A DNA stretch of 64,000 nt from an uncultured Prevotella sp. (GTDB lineage: Bacteria > Bacteroidota > Bacteroidia > Bacteroidales > Bacteroidaceae). Positions 36,637 through 45,440 of the stretch are shown piece by piece. Below the pieces are notes generated by a model that saw nothing but the letters and a program-made list of their open reading frames with translations, was not told the origin of the DNA and made no database searches. Positions within the stretch are counted from its first letter, which is position 1. Every line of letters starts with the position of its first letter. A program made the translations under genes and the position numbers. Location of the stretch: assembly GCA_900770025.1 (NCBI GenBank), contig CAAGIW010000012.1:16596-80595 (forward strand), in the 5' to 3' direction.

Positions 36637-37017
36637 TTACTTCGTGGCCTTCTTCTTGTTAGCAACAGTCTTCTTCTTGCCTTTGCGTGTACGAGCATTG
36701 TTCTTTGTGCTCTGACCGCGCACGGGAAGACCATTACGATGACGGACTCCACGATAACAACCAATGTCCATCAGACGCTTGATGTTCAACTGGATCTCTG
36801 AACGGAGATCACCTTCTACTTTGAATTCAGCGCCGATAATTTCACGGATTTTGGCTGCTTGGTCGTCAGTCCACTCACTGACCTTCAAGTCGCGGTTCAC
36901 ACCTGCCTTGTCCAATATCTTTGCTGAACTACTTCGACCTATACCATAAATATAGGTCAATGCGATTTCGCCACGCTTCTCCTGGGGCAAATCTACTCCA
37001 ACAATTCTTATTGCCAT
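36637..37017 (-). CDS. rpsM: Ribosomal protein S13
   Basis: 30S head protein, 126 residues, contacting the P-site tRNA and bridging to L5. It has MAIRIVGVDLPQEKRGEIALTY at the start, GIGRSSSAKIL, and the basic RHRNGLPVRGQSTKNNARTRKGK tail region. First gene after the internal promoter at 37065-37072. Confidence 0.98.
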   Translation of the reverse strand: MAIRIVGVDLPQEKRGEIALTYIYGIGRSSSAKILDKAGVNRDLKVSEWTDDQAAKIREIIGAEFKVEGDLRSEIQLNIKRLMDIGCYRGVRHRNGLPVRGQSTKNNARTRKGKKKTVANKKKATK

Positions 37018-37064
37018 TGTTTAAAATAAAAAATAATAAATAAATCGATTTCGTAAAAACCCTG

Positions 37065-37072
37065 CAAAGGTA
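37065..37072 (-). promoter_or_regulatory. Internal promoter between rpmJ and rpsM
   Basis: TACCTTTG followed by CAGG on the minus strand, the same -7 form as at rpsL and rplC, about 48 bases before the rpsM ATG. It would let S13-S11-S4-RpoA-L17 be made as a separate unit. Confidence 0.6.
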
Positions 37073-37115
37073 AGAAATTTATGAAAATTATCTTACATCA
37101 TTACGGTTTTTTAAC

Positions 37116-37232
37116 TTATCCCTGACGCATTTTGTACTTAGGATTTTTCTTGTTGATTACGAAAAGGCGACCCTTGCGACGCACGATTTTGCAATCCGGG
37201 GTGCGTTTCTTTAAAGATGCTCTTGTCTTCAT
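37116..37232 (-). CDS. rpmJ: Ribosomal protein L36 (zinc-free type)
   Basis: 38 residues, read directly from the sequence: begins MKTRASLKKRTPDCK and ends NPKYKMRQG. Only one of the usual zinc ligands remains (a Cys near position 14); the other two Cys and the His are replaced by Arg/Thr, Asn and Tyr. It therefore resembles the zinc-independent L36 paralogue. It lies between infA and rpsM, the conserved location. Confidence 0.95.
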   Translation of the reverse strand: MKTRASLKKRTPDCKIVRRKGRLFVINKKNPKYKMRQG

Positions 37233-37249
37233 TGTTTAATCGGTATGTG

Positions 37250-37468
37250 TTATTTGTATCTAAAAACGATTCTTCCCTTAGTCAAGTCATACGGGCTCAT
37301 CTCAACCTTCACCTTGTCTCCTGGAAGGATTTTGATATAATGCATTCTCATTTTTCCAGAGATATGCGCAATAATCTGCACTCCATTCTCCAGTTCAACT
37401 CTAAACATTGCATTGGAGAGCGACTCAATGATTGTTCCGTCTTGCTCAATAGCGGATTGTTTTGCCAT
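37250..37468 (-). CDS. infA: Translation initiation factor IF-1
   Basis: 72-residue single OB-fold protein that binds the 30S A-site during initiation. It begins MAKQSAIEQDGTIIES and carries the conserved FRVELENG and HISGKMRMHYIKILPGDKV segments. Only 2 bases separate it from map. Confidence 0.98.
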   Translation of the reverse strand: MAKQSAIEQDGTIIESLSNAMFRVELENGVQIIAHISGKMRMHYIKILPGDKVKVEMSPYDLTKGRIVFRYK

Positions 37469-37470
37469 AC

Positions 37471-38271
37471 TTAATAATTAACGCTTTCTGTTTTCTCTAT
37501 TTCACTAAATGATGATAATATCTCCGGTTTGCCACGATGGATGGCGATGGTATGCTCAAAATGCGCTGCCACCTTGCCGTCCAACGTCCTGATGGTCCAT
37601 TTGTCTGGCATCATGCCTATGGCACGACTGCCCATGGTAATCATCGGCTCAATCGCCAAGCACATGCCGTCTTTCAGTAACACACCGGTGCCACGGCGCC
37701 CATAATTGGGAACACTCGGATCCTCGTGCATCTCCCTGCCTATGCCATGCCCGGTCAGTTCACGTACAATGCCATACCCTCGTTTGCTGCAATGCTCCTG
37801 AACAGTGGCACTGATGTCGCCCAACCTGTTTCCTACAATTGCCTGACGGATGGCAAGGAAAAGAGATTCCTTCGTGGTTTTGAGAAGTTGCTTCACTTCA
37901 TCTGTCACCTCGCCTACACAAAAAGTGTAACAAGAATCTCCATTGAACCCCTGCAGCAATACGCCACAATCCACAGAGATGATGTCTCCATCTCGCAGGA
38001 TGGTCTTCTCATCAGGAATACCATGCACCACCACCTCATTAACCGAAGTGCAAATGCTGGCAGGAAAGGGACCTCCGTATGGATTAGGGAAACCCTTGAA
38101 AGTAGGAACAGCGCCATGATCACGGATAAACTCCTCAGCGATGCGATCCAACTGCAAGGTTGAAATCCCAGGTTTAATATGCTTGGCCAATTCGCCGAGC
38201 GTTTCACCAACAAGTTGGTTCGCTCGGCGCATTAGGTCTATCTCATCTTCAGTTTTTAGAAAGATGTTCAT
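37471..38271 (-). CDS. map: Methionine aminopeptidase, type I
   Basis: Removes the N-terminal methionine from new proteins; cytoplasmic dinuclear metal enzyme. 266 residues. Metal-binding features: DGDIISVDCG, FNGDSCYTF, TGHGIGREMHEDPSVPN, and the C-terminal EPMITMG and HFEHTIAI glutamates. Between secY and infA, standard for this operon in Bacteroidota, where adk is missing. Confidence 0.97.
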   Translation of the reverse strand: MNIFLKTEDEIDLMRRANQLVGETLGELAKHIKPGISTLQLDRIAEEFIRDHGAVPTFKGFPNPYGGPFPASICTSVNEVVVHGIPDEKTILRDGDIISVDCGVLLQGFNGDSCYTFCVGEVTDEVKQLLKTTKESLFLAIRQAIVGNRLGDISATVQEHCSKRGYGIVRELTGHGIGREMHEDPSVPNYGRRGTGVLLKDGMCLAIEPMITMGSRAIGMMPDKWTIRTLDGKVAAHFEHTIAIHRGKPEILSSFSEIEKTESVNY

Positions 38272-38284
38272 TACTCAATGAGTA

Positions 38285-39628
38285 TCAATAGGCAGAGACA
38301 CCTGCATTTCCATGTACACGACCGGAATTAAGCAAGCCGTCATAATGACGCATCATCAAGTGACTCTCTATCTGCTGCAAGGTATCAAGTACCACGCCTA
38401 TCAAAATAAGCAACGATGTTCCACCAAAGAACTGCGAGAAAGCATCTTGTACTCCTGCAAGACTTGCGAAAGCAGGCATGATGGCGATGAATGCGATAAA
38501 CAGGGAGCCGGGGAACGTGATGCGAGACATGATGGTCTCAATGAAGTCAGCGGTATCCTTGCCCGGACGTACTCCAGGAATGAAACCATTGTTTCTCTTC
38601 ATGTCCTCTGCCATCTGAGTAGGATTCAGCGTAATAGCAGTATAGAAATAGGTGAAAGCGATGATGAGAGCAGCAAACACCAAATTATAGGTGAAACTGT
38701 TTCTGTCAAGCATCGTGCGCACAAACCAACTGGCATTCTCAGGAGCCGAGTACTGCACTATTGCCAAGGGAATGAACATCAATGCCTGAGCAAAGATGAT
38801 AGGCATCACATTGGCTGCAAACAACTTCAGAGGAATGTACTGGCGTGCGCCACCGTACTGCTTGTTGCCTACAAGACGTTTTGCATACTGTACGGGAACC
38901 TTACGAACTCCCTGAACCAGTATGATGGCTGCGCAAACAACTGCATAAAGAACCAGAATCTCTATCAAGAAAGCCACCAATCCACCACCAGTGATGGCAG
39001 TGAAACGGGAACCGACCTCTTGAATGAATGCCTGAGGCAAACGAGCGATAATACCTATCATAATGATAAGAGAGACTCCGTTTCCGATACCCTTATCCGT
39101 AATGCGCTCACCCAACCAAAGGATGAACATACTTCCAGCAGCAAGAATAATCGTGGCAGGAATCACAAATACCGACCATGAGATGCCAGTGGCCAAGGCT
39201 CCGGCTGCCTGCATCTTGAGGTTGAGCAAGTAACTCGGTGCCTGAAAGAACAGGATAGCTACCGTAAGGATACGAGTATATTTGCTGATCTTTTTCCTGC
39301 CACTCTCACCCTCTCGCTGCATCTTCTGGAAATAAGGCACAGCAATTGCGAGAAGTTGCATAACGATAGAAGCCGAGATGTATGGCATGATTCCCAAAGC
39401 GAATATTGACGCATTGGAAAATGCTCCACCGGAGAACATATCCAGAAGTGACATCAAACCACCCTGTGTTTGCGACTGTAAGTTTTCCAACATGGCAGGA
39501 TTGATGCCCGGAAGGACAACAAAAGAGCCGAAACGATAAATCGCAATGAAAAGGAGGGTGATGAGGATGCGCGAACGCAAATCCTCAACCTTCCATATAT
39601 TCTTCAGTGTCTCTATAAACTTCTTCAT
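38285..39628 (-). CDS. secY: Protein translocase subunit SecY
   Basis: Central channel of the Sec translocon, 447 residues with about 10 TM helices. Signature regions: YRFGSFVVLPGINP in the first helix, GGAFSNASIFALGIMPYISASIVMQLL, and the C-terminal GTSLLILIGVVLDTLQQIESHLMMRHYDGLL. Lies between rplO and map with 5- and 13-base gaps. Confidence 0.98.
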   Translation of the reverse strand: MKKFIETLKNIWKVEDLRSRILITLLFIAIYRFGSFVVLPGINPAMLENLQSQTQGGLMSLLDMFSGGAFSNASIFALGIMPYISASIVMQLLAIAVPYFQKMQREGESGRKKISKYTRILTVAILFFQAPSYLLNLKMQAAGALATGISWSVFVIPATIILAAGSMFILWLGERITDKGIGNGVSLIIMIGIIARLPQAFIQEVGSRFTAITGGGLVAFLIEILVLYAVVCAAIILVQGVRKVPVQYAKRLVGNKQYGGARQYIPLKLFAANVMPIIFAQALMFIPLAIVQYSAPENASWFVRTMLDRNSFTYNLVFAALIIAFTYFYTAITLNPTQMAEDMKRNNGFIPGVRPGKDTADFIETIMSRITFPGSLFIAFIAIMPAFASLAGVQDAFSQFFGGTSLLILIGVVLDTLQQIESHLMMRHYDGLLNSGRVHGNAGVSAY

Positions 39629-39633
39629 TTCTG

Positions 39634-40080
39634 TTAGATTATTGTTGCGTTACCACCTACAGCCTTAATAGCTTCTTCTGCGGTCTTGGAGAAGGCATTA
39701 GCCTCTACATCAATCTTTGCGGTGAGTTCACCCTTGGCAAGCACCTTGACCAACTCTTTGCCATTGGTCAGTCCTGCAGCCACGAGTTCTGCCACTCCAA
39801 TCTTGGTGAGATTCTTTTCCTCAGCCAATTTCTGAAGGGTAGAGAGGTTCACTGCAAAATACTCCTTGTGGTTGATATTCTTGAAGCCGGCCTTGGGTAC
39901 ACGACGCTGCAAAGGCATCTGACCACCCTCGAAACCAATCTTCTTCTTATAACCTGAACGTGCCTTGGCACCTTTGTGTCCACGAGTAGATGTACCACCC
40001 AATCCAGAACCAGGACCACGACCAATTCTACGACGAGAATGTGTTGAACCTGCGGCAGGTTTTAAATTATGTAGTTTCAT
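39634..40080 (-). CDS. rplO: Ribosomal protein L15
   Basis: 148-residue 50S protein. N-terminal glycine/arginine-rich extension GRGPGSGLGGTSTRGHKGAKAR binds 23S rRNA; the globular part has FEGGQMPLQRRVPK. Five bases before secY. Confidence 0.98.
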   Translation of the reverse strand: MKLHNLKPAAGSTHSRRRIGRGPGSGLGGTSTRGHKGAKARSGYKKKIGFEGGQMPLQRRVPKAGFKNINHKEYFAVNLSTLQKLAEEKNLTKIGVAELVAAGLTNGKELVKVLAKGELTAKIDVEANAFSKTAEEAIKAVGGNATII

Positions 40081-40103
40081 TGTCGAATCTTTTAAAATTA
40101 AAA

Positions 40104-40280
40104 TTAGTCAATTACGGTCACCAGATGATGCACTTTCTGAATCATACCACGAATGGAAGGAGTATCCTCCTTTTCCACTACTTGCGAAATCTTTCTCAGA
40201 CCAAGATTCTCAAGTGTACGCTTCTGATCTACAGGAGCACCAATTTTGCTTTTTATCTGCTTAATCTTTATTGTAGCCAT
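40104..40280 (-). CDS. rpmD: Ribosomal protein L30
   Basis: 58 residues, read directly: begins MATIKIKQIKSKIGAP, continues KRTLENLGLRKISQ and ends VHHLVTVID. This is the complete L30 fold, between rplO and rpsE as expected. Confidence 0.95.
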   Translation of the reverse strand: MATIKIKQIKSKIGAPVDQKRTLENLGLRKISQVVEKEDTPSIRGMIQKVHHLVTVID

Positions 40281-40291
40281 AATAAACCTCC

Positions 40292-40804
40292 TTATCCTCT
40301 AAATACTTTTTCCATACTGATACCACGTGTACCTGCAATAGTGTAGGCGTCACGCATTTGAGACAAGGCAAGGATAGTGGCCTTCACCAGGTTGTGGGGA
40401 TTGGAAGATCCCTTTGACTTGGCAAGCACATCCTTCACACCTACGCTCTCAAGCACTGCACGCATAGCACCACCGGCAACAAGCCCGGTACCTGCGGCTG
40501 CAGGCTTCAAGAACACCTGTGAACCACCAAAGCGTGACTCCATCTCATGAGGAATGGTACCCTTGAGAACAGGAACCTTTACAAGATTCTTCTTAGCAGC
40601 TTCTACACCCTTGGCAATAGCTGCAGTAACTTCACCTGCCTTGCCGAGGCCCCAGCCGATGATTCCGTTGCCATCACCTACCACTACGATAGCAGCAAAA
40701 GTAAAGGTTCGACCACCCTTTGTTACTTTTGTAACACGGTTAATAGCAACTAACCTGTCTTTCAGTTCAACGTCGCTGTTTATTTTAACTTTGTTCATTG
40801 CCAT
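40292..40804 (-). CDS. rpsE: Ribosomal protein S5
   Basis: 30S protein involved in decoding fidelity, 170 residues. Double-stranded-RNA-binding domain at about 12-78 with LVAINRVTKVTKGGRTFTF and GWGLGKAGEV; C-terminal domain with AGGAMRAVLESVGVKDVLAKS. Part of the spc block. Confidence 0.98.
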   Translation of the reverse strand: MAMNKVKINSDVELKDRLVAINRVTKVTKGGRTFTFAAIVVVGDGNGIIGWGLGKAGEVTAAIAKGVEAAKKNLVKVPVLKGTIPHEMESRFGGSQVFLKPAAAGTGLVAGGAMRAVLESVGVKDVLAKSKGSSNPHNLVKATILALSQMRDAYTIAGTRGISMEKVFRG

Positions 40805-40810
40805 AATCGT

Positions 40811-41155
40811 TTAGAAATTAAGTCCACCCTTACGTGCTGCGTCAGCAAGCTGCTTAACGCGACCATGATAAAGATATCCGTTACGGTCAAACACTACTGA
40901 TTTAACTCCAGCTTCGAGAGCCTTCTTTGCAACCATTTCACCTACTTTTTCAGCCTGCTGGATTTTAGGCATAGCCTCCAAGCCCAAAGAAGACGCAGAG
41001 CAAAGAGTCTTGCCCTCCTGGTCATTGATAACCTGCACATAGATTTGCTTGTTGCTGCGGAAAACACTCATACGAGGACGCTCTGCAGTGCCAAATACAC
41101 TCTTGCGAATTCTATATTTGATCTTGATTCGTCTTTCTACTTTCTTTGTTGTCAT
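40811..41155 (-). CDS. rplR: Ribosomal protein L18
   Basis: 114-residue 5S rRNA-binding protein. RPRMSVFRSNKQIYVQVIND and the C-terminal FDRNGYLYHGRVKQLADAARKGGL are typical. Between rplF and rpsE. Confidence 0.98.
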   Translation of the reverse strand: MTTKKVERRIKIKYRIRKSVFGTAERPRMSVFRSNKQIYVQVINDQEGKTLCSASSLGLEAMPKIQQAEKVGEMVAKKALEAGVKSVVFDRNGYLYHGRVKQLADAARKGGLNF

Positions 41156-41173
41156 AATCGTACTAAATTAAAT

Positions 41174-41740
41174 TTACTTGGCTGAAGCACTCTTACCAGA
41201 CTTCCTGCGAATAACCTCGCCTTGGAACAATACACCCTTGCCCTTATAAGGTTCAGGCTTGCGGAAAGAACGAATTTTTGCACAAACAAGACCCAGCAAT
41301 GCTTTGTCGCATGACTCAAGTATAATGATGGGATTCTGGTTACGCTCAGACTTTGTCTCCACCTTGATTTCAGCAGGAAGCTGGATAAAGATGGGGTGAG
41401 TGTAACCCAGAGTAAACTCAATCAGGTTGCCCTGGTTAGATACACGATAACCAACGCCCACAAGTTCAAGTACTTTCTTGTAACCCTCACTGACGCCAAT
41501 CACCATATTGTTCACCAAAGAACGATACAGACCGTGGAAAGCCTGCTTCTGCTTTGCATTGACAGGACTATTCTCATCGATTTCAAAAACAATCTGATTG
41601 TCAGCTATCTTAACGATAATTGAAGGATCTACATACTGAGACATCTCCCCCTTAGGACCTTTAACACTTACCACACCGTCTTTCTGTGCAACGGTAACAC
41701 CTGCAGGGATACTAATTGGTAATTTACCTATTCTTGACAT
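41174..41740 (-). CDS. rplF: Ribosomal protein L6
   Basis: 188-residue 50S protein at the factor-binding site. Start MSRIGKLPISIP chosen from the universal L6 N-terminus; an upstream in-frame ATG at 41755 would overlap the rpsH stop. Two L6 repeats, the second ending with PEPYKGKGV and a C-terminal basic tail. Confidence 0.97.
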   Translation of the reverse strand: MSRIGKLPISIPAGVTVAQKDGVVSVKGPKGEMSQYVDPSIIVKIADNQIVFEIDENSPVNAKQKQAFHGLYRSLVNNMVIGVSEGYKKVLELVGVGYRVSNQGNLIEFTLGYTHPIFIQLPAEIKVETKSERNQNPIIILESCDKALLGLVCAKIRSFRKPEPYKGKGVLFQGEVIRRKSGKSASAK

Positions 41741-41755
41741 ATTCAAATCCTCCAA

Positions 41756-42151
41756 TTAATAAACATAGCAAAGTACTTCACCGCCAATCTTGAGATCAGC
41801 AGCCTCTTTGTCTGTCATTACACCTCTGGATGTAGATAAGATGGCAATACCTAATCCGTTAATTACTCTCGGCATGTCTTTGTAACCAGTGTACTTGCGA
41901 AGACCTGGTGTAGACACTCTCTTCAGGCATCTGATAGCACTCTCCTTTGTTTTGGGATTATACTTCAAAGCCACTTTAATGGTACCCTGAGGTCCATCCT
42001 CAACGAACTTGTAGTTCAGAATGTACCCCTTTTCGAAGAGGATTTTGGTAATTTCCTTCTTCAGGTTTGAAGCCGGTACTTCAACAACACGGTGATTAGC
42101 CATGATTGCGTTTCTCAACCTCGTCAGATAATCTGCTATTGGATCTGTCAT
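41756..42151 (-). CDS. rpsH: Ribosomal protein S8
   Basis: 131-residue central-domain 30S protein, the translational repressor of the spc operon in Escherichia coli. It has TDPIADYLTRLRNA at the start and GLGIAILSTSRGVMTDKEA at the C-terminus, the rRNA-binding loop. Confidence 0.98.
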   Translation of the reverse strand: MTDPIADYLTRLRNAIMANHRVVEVPASNLKKEITKILFEKGYILNYKFVEDGPQGTIKVALKYNPKTKESAIRCLKRVSTPGLRKYTGYKDMPRVINGLGIAILSTSRGVMTDKEAADLKIGGEVLCYVY

Positions 42152-42219
42152 AAAAAAGATGTTTAATTAATCGGGACTGCCCCGACAATATTAAAATTAA
42201 AAATTCTAATTTCTGTTGA

Positions 42220-42522
42220 TTACCAACTTGCCTTCTTCACTCCAGGAATCAAGCCGCTGGATGCCATTTCACGGAATTGAATACGTGAAAGGCCAAACTG
42301 ACGCATATATCCCTTCGGACGTCCAGTAATCTTGCAACGGTTGTGCAAGCGGATGGGATTGGCATTCTTGGGGATGCTCTGGAGCTTACGAGCAGCCTCA
42401 TAAGCCTCTGCCGCATCCTCTGATGTAGCGATAATCTTTTTCAATGCTGCACGTTTCTCAGCGTAGCGAGCCACAAGCTTTGCACGCTTTACCTCGCGAG
42501 CTTTCATTGATTCTTTTGCCAT
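42220..42522 (-). CDS. rpsN: Ribosomal protein S14 (zinc-free long type)
   Basis: 100-residue 30S head protein. The C-terminal RCKITGRPKGYMRQFGLSRI is the S14 core. It is the longer form without the CXXC zinc motifs, matching the zinc-free L36 in the same operon. Confidence 0.97.
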   Translation of the reverse strand: MAKESMKAREVKRAKLVARYAEKRAALKKIIATSEDAAEAYEAARKLQSIPKNANPIRLHNRCKITGRPKGYMRQFGLSRIQFREMASSGLIPGVKKASW

Positions 42523-42533
42523 ATCTGTCTTTC

Positions 42534-43082
42534 TTATTTAGCGTTTTTAAACGGCAGACCGAAAGCCTTGAGCAGAGCATAACCTTCCTCATCGGTCTTG
42601 GCCGTTGTAACGAAAGTGATGTTCATACCCTGGATGCGATCCACTGAATCGATATTGATCTCGGGGAAGATAATTTGCTCCTGAATACCAAGAGTGTAGT
42701 TGCCACGACCGTCAAACTTGCTTTCGATTCCCTTGAAGTCACGGATACGAGGCAACGCAATACGCACGAGTTTCTCAAGGAACTCATACATACGCTCTCT
42801 GCGCAAGGTCACCATTACTCCGATAGGCATCTTTTTACGAAGTTTGAAATTTGCAACGTCTTTCTTAGAGAAAGTGGCCACAGCCTTCTGACCCGTGATG
42901 GCAGAAATCTCATTGATTGCTACATCTATGATTTTTTTATCCTGTGTAGCATCTCCAAGACCCTGATTCACCACAATTTTCTTCAGTACAGGAACCTGCA
43001 TTTTAGAAGTATAGCCAAACTGCTTCTCCAAGGCGGGAGCAATTTGCTCCAGATAAGTTTTCTTAAGTTCTGCTGTATTCAT
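42534..43082 (-). CDS. rplE: Ribosomal protein L5
   Basis: 182-residue 5S rRNA-binding protein at the central protuberance. Conserved segments: KIVVNQGLGDA, TGQKAVATFSKKDVANFKLRKKMPIGVMVTLR and GRGNYTLGIQEQIIFPEI. Its ATG overlaps the rplX stop by one base (TAATG), indicating translational coupling. Confidence 0.98.
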   Translation of the reverse strand: MNTAELKKTYLEQIAPALEKQFGYTSKMQVPVLKKIVVNQGLGDATQDKKIIDVAINEISAITGQKAVATFSKKDVANFKLRKKMPIGVMVTLRRERMYEFLEKLVRIALPRIRDFKGIESKFDGRGNYTLGIQEQIIFPEINIDSVDRIQGMNITFVTTAKTDEEGYALLKAFGLPFKNAK

Positions 43083-43402
43083 TACTTAATCTCCTCCCCT
43101 GATTTTTTTGCGATGCGAACCTTCTTGCCCTCCTCGTTCACTTTCATGGCAACACGAGTAGGTTTACCGCTTTTAGGATCGATCAGACTGATGTTAGAAA
43201 TGTGGATGGAAGCCTCCTGCTTTACAAAGCCTCCTTGGGGATTCTTTGCACTGGGCTTTGCGCTCTTGTTGACCATATTCACGCCCTCTACGATAGCGCG
43301 CTGTTTGTCAACCAACACCTTCAGCACTTTACCGGTTTTGCCCTTGTCTTCTCCAGTGAGGACAACTACGGTATCGTTTTTCTTTATTTTCAACTTAGTC
43401 AT
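43082..43402 (-). CDS. rplX: Ribosomal protein L24
   Basis: 106-residue 50S assembly initiator with a KOW motif (KIKKNDTVVVLTGEDKGKTGKVLKV). The start at 43402 (MTKLKIKK) is preferred to the ATG at 43417 because it gives the usual L24 N-terminus. Confidence 0.96.
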   Translation of the reverse strand: MTKLKIKKNDTVVVLTGEDKGKTGKVLKVLVDKQRAIVEGVNMVNKSAKPSAKNPQGGFVKQEASIHISNISLIDPKSGKPTRVAMKVNEEGKKVRIAKKSGEEIK

Positions 43403-43423
43403 TGTGTGAATTGTCATTAAATA

Positions 43424-43789
43424 TTAAAGAACCTCCGGTGCAAGTGAGACCACTTTCATGTTAACGGCACGCAGTTCACGAGCCACGGGACCAAAGATAC
43501 GGCTTCCACGGATTTCTCCTGCGTTATTCAACAACACGCAAGCGTTGTCGTCAAATCGGATGTATGATCCATCGGGACGACGGATTTCCTTCTTTGTACG
43601 AACAACCAAAGCCTTTGATACTGCACCTTTTTTCAAATCGCTTGAAGGAATGACGTTCTTGACAGCAACGACAATAACGTCACCCACACTGGCATAACGG
43701 CGGCGTGTTCCACCCAACACACGAATGCAAAGGGCCTCACGTGCTCCACTGTTATCACATACTGTAAGTCTTGATTCTGCTTGTATCAT
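43424..43789 (-). CDS. rplN: Ribosomal protein L14
   Basis: 121-residue 50S interface protein. MIQAESRLTVCDNSGAREALCIRVLGG and the C-terminal GSRIFGPVARELR are hallmark segments. Two bases separate it from rpsQ. Confidence 0.98.
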   Translation of the reverse strand: MIQAESRLTVCDNSGAREALCIRVLGGTRRRYASVGDVIVVAVKNVIPSSDLKKGAVSKALVVRTKKEIRRPDGSYIRFDDNACVLLNNAGEIRGSRIFGPVARELRAVNMKVVSLAPEVL

Positions 43790-43791
43790 AA

Positions 43792-44058
43792 TTACTTCGC
43801 TTTTTCAACAATTTGAACTAATCTCCATCTCTTTGTTTTGCTCAAAGGACGTGTTTCCATAACGAGCACTGTATCACCTACATTGGCCTCGTTATTCTCA
43901 TCATGTGCATGATACTTTTTGGTTTTCTGCACAAACTTACCATAGATTGGGTGCATCTCCTTGAACTTAGCGGCAATAACAATGGTTTTATCCATTTTGT
44001 TGCTGATCACAACACCCTGTCTTGTCTTTCTTAAATTTCTTGTTTCCATCTGGCCCAT
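43792..44058 (-). CDS. rpsQ: Ribosomal protein S17
   Basis: 88-residue OB-fold 30S protein. RKTRQGVVISNKMDKTIVIA and VGDTVLVMETRPLSKTKRWRLV are typical. Between rpmC and rplN with 2-base gaps. Confidence 0.98.
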   Translation of the reverse strand: MGQMETRNLRKTRQGVVISNKMDKTIVIAAKFKEMHPIYGKFVQKTKKYHAHDENNEANVGDTVLVMETRPLSKTKRWRLVQIVEKAK

Positions 44059-44060
44059 TA

Positions 44061-44255
44061 TTATTTGTTAAGTTCCCTTTGACGGAGTTCAGTCTTCATA
44101 CGTGCAATATCACGACGTGTTGCCTTAATCTCTGAGGGGTTCTCCAGAGGAGAGATAGCGTGGTTGATTTTCATCTGATTGTACTTCACAACCTCGGTAT
44201 TCAGTCTCTCGGCCAATTCTTTGGTTTCCAATTCTCTTAGTTCTGCACTCTTCAT
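44061..44255 (-). CDS. rpmC: Ribosomal protein L29
   Basis: 64-residue helical-hairpin protein at the exit tunnel. MKSAELRELETKELAERLN and NPSEIKATRRDIARMKTEL identify it. Two-base gaps on both sides. Confidence 0.98.
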   Translation of the reverse strand: MKSAELRELETKELAERLNTEVVKYNQMKINHAISPLENPSEIKATRRDIARMKTELRQRELNK

Positions 44256-44257
44256 AA

Positions 44258-44686
44258 TTAAGCGTTTTTATCGTAATCACGTCTAACAACAAACTTTGTC
44301 TTCACAGGCAGTTTCTGTGCGGCGAGGCGCAAGGCCTCTTTGGCCACGTCAAAAGAAACACCTTCCACTTCAAAGAGGATGCGGCCAGGGGTCACAGGTG
44401 CAACCCATCCTGCAGGGTCTCCCTTACCTTTACCCATACGAACGTCAGCAGGCTTACGTGTGATAGGTTTGTCAGGGAAGATGCGAATCCACACCTGTCC
44501 TTCACGCTGCATATAACGATTGACTGCTACACGGGCAGCTTCAATCTGTCGGCTGTCAATCCATTTGGCCTCAAGTGTCTTGATTCCAAAGGAGCCGAAA
44601 GCCAATTGTGTTCCTCTATGGGCGTTGCCTTTATTGCCACGTCCATCTTGAGGTCTTCTATATCTTACTCTCTTAGGTTGTAACAT
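44258..44686 (-). CDS. rplP: Ribosomal protein L16
   Basis: 142-residue 50S protein near the A-site tRNA. MLQPKRVRYRRPQ, AARVAVNRYMQREGQVWIRIFPDKP and MGKGKGDPAGWVAPV are all present. Confidence 0.98.
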   Translation of the reverse strand: MLQPKRVRYRRPQDGRGNKGNAHRGTQLAFGSFGIKTLEAKWIDSRQIEAARVAVNRYMQREGQVWIRIFPDKPITRKPADVRMGKGKGDPAGWVAPVTPGRILFEVEGVSFDVAKEALRLAAQKLPVKTKFVVRRDYDKNA

Positions 44687-44712
44687 GATAGCTTCTTACT
44701 TTTAACGGTTAT

Positions 44713-45432
44713 TTATTTTTTCTTACCACGGAACTTTCTGCCACCATTGTTACCTGCTGCTCGGTTGTTGTTCTTATCCTGAGAGAAGTTGGGAGCCAAA
44801 TCGGGCTTGCCATAAACCTCACCTCTACAGATCCAAACCTTGATACCGAGCAATCCCACCTTGGTGAGAGCCTCTGCCTGACAGAAGTCGATGTCTGCAC
44901 GGAACGTGTGCAAAGGAGTACGTCCTTCTTTGTACATTTCCTTGCGTGCCATTTCAGCACCATTCAGACGTCCGGTAATCTGCACTTTGATTCCCTCTGC
45001 ACCTGCGCGCATAGTATTGGCAATTGCCATCTTGATTGCGCGACGATATGCAATTTTTCCTTCCACCTGACGGGCGATGTTGTTACCAACGATGTTGGCA
45101 TCGAGTTCAGGTTTCTTAACTTCAAAGATGTTGATCTGTATCTCCTTGTCATAGAGTTTCTTAAGTTCTTCCTTGAGTTTGTCAACATCTTGTCCGCCCT
45201 TACCAATGACAATACCCGGACGAGCCGTGCAAATAGTAATGGTAACCAGTTTCAATGTACGTTCGATAACGATGCGCGATACACTGGCTTTGGCCAAGCG
45301 CTCGTTGAGGTACTTACGGATTTTCTGGTCTTCAACCAGATTATCTCCAAAGTTTTTGCCTCCGAACCAATTTGAGTCCCAACCTCTTACGATACCCAGA
45401 CGGTTGCTTATTGGATTAACTTTCTGTCCCAT
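44713..45432 (-). CDS. rpsC: Ribosomal protein S3
   Basis: 239-residue 30S head protein at the mRNA entry. KH domain with PGIVIGKGGQDVDKLKEEL near 68, then the C-terminal domain GRLNGAEMARKEMYKEGRTPLHT. The last 25 residues are a basic Asn/Gly/Arg-rich tail. Confidence 0.98.
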   Translation of the reverse strand: MGQKVNPISNRLGIVRGWDSNWFGGKNFGDNLVEDQKIRKYLNERLAKASVSRIVIERTLKLVTITICTARPGIVIGKGGQDVDKLKEELKKLYDKEIQINIFEVKKPELDANIVGNNIARQVEGKIAYRRAIKMAIANTMRAGAEGIKVQITGRLNGAEMARKEMYKEGRTPLHTFRADIDFCQAEALTKVGLLGIKVWICRGEVYGKPDLAPNFSQDKNNNRAAGNNGGRKFRGKKK

Positions 45433-45440
45433 TCTACTTA

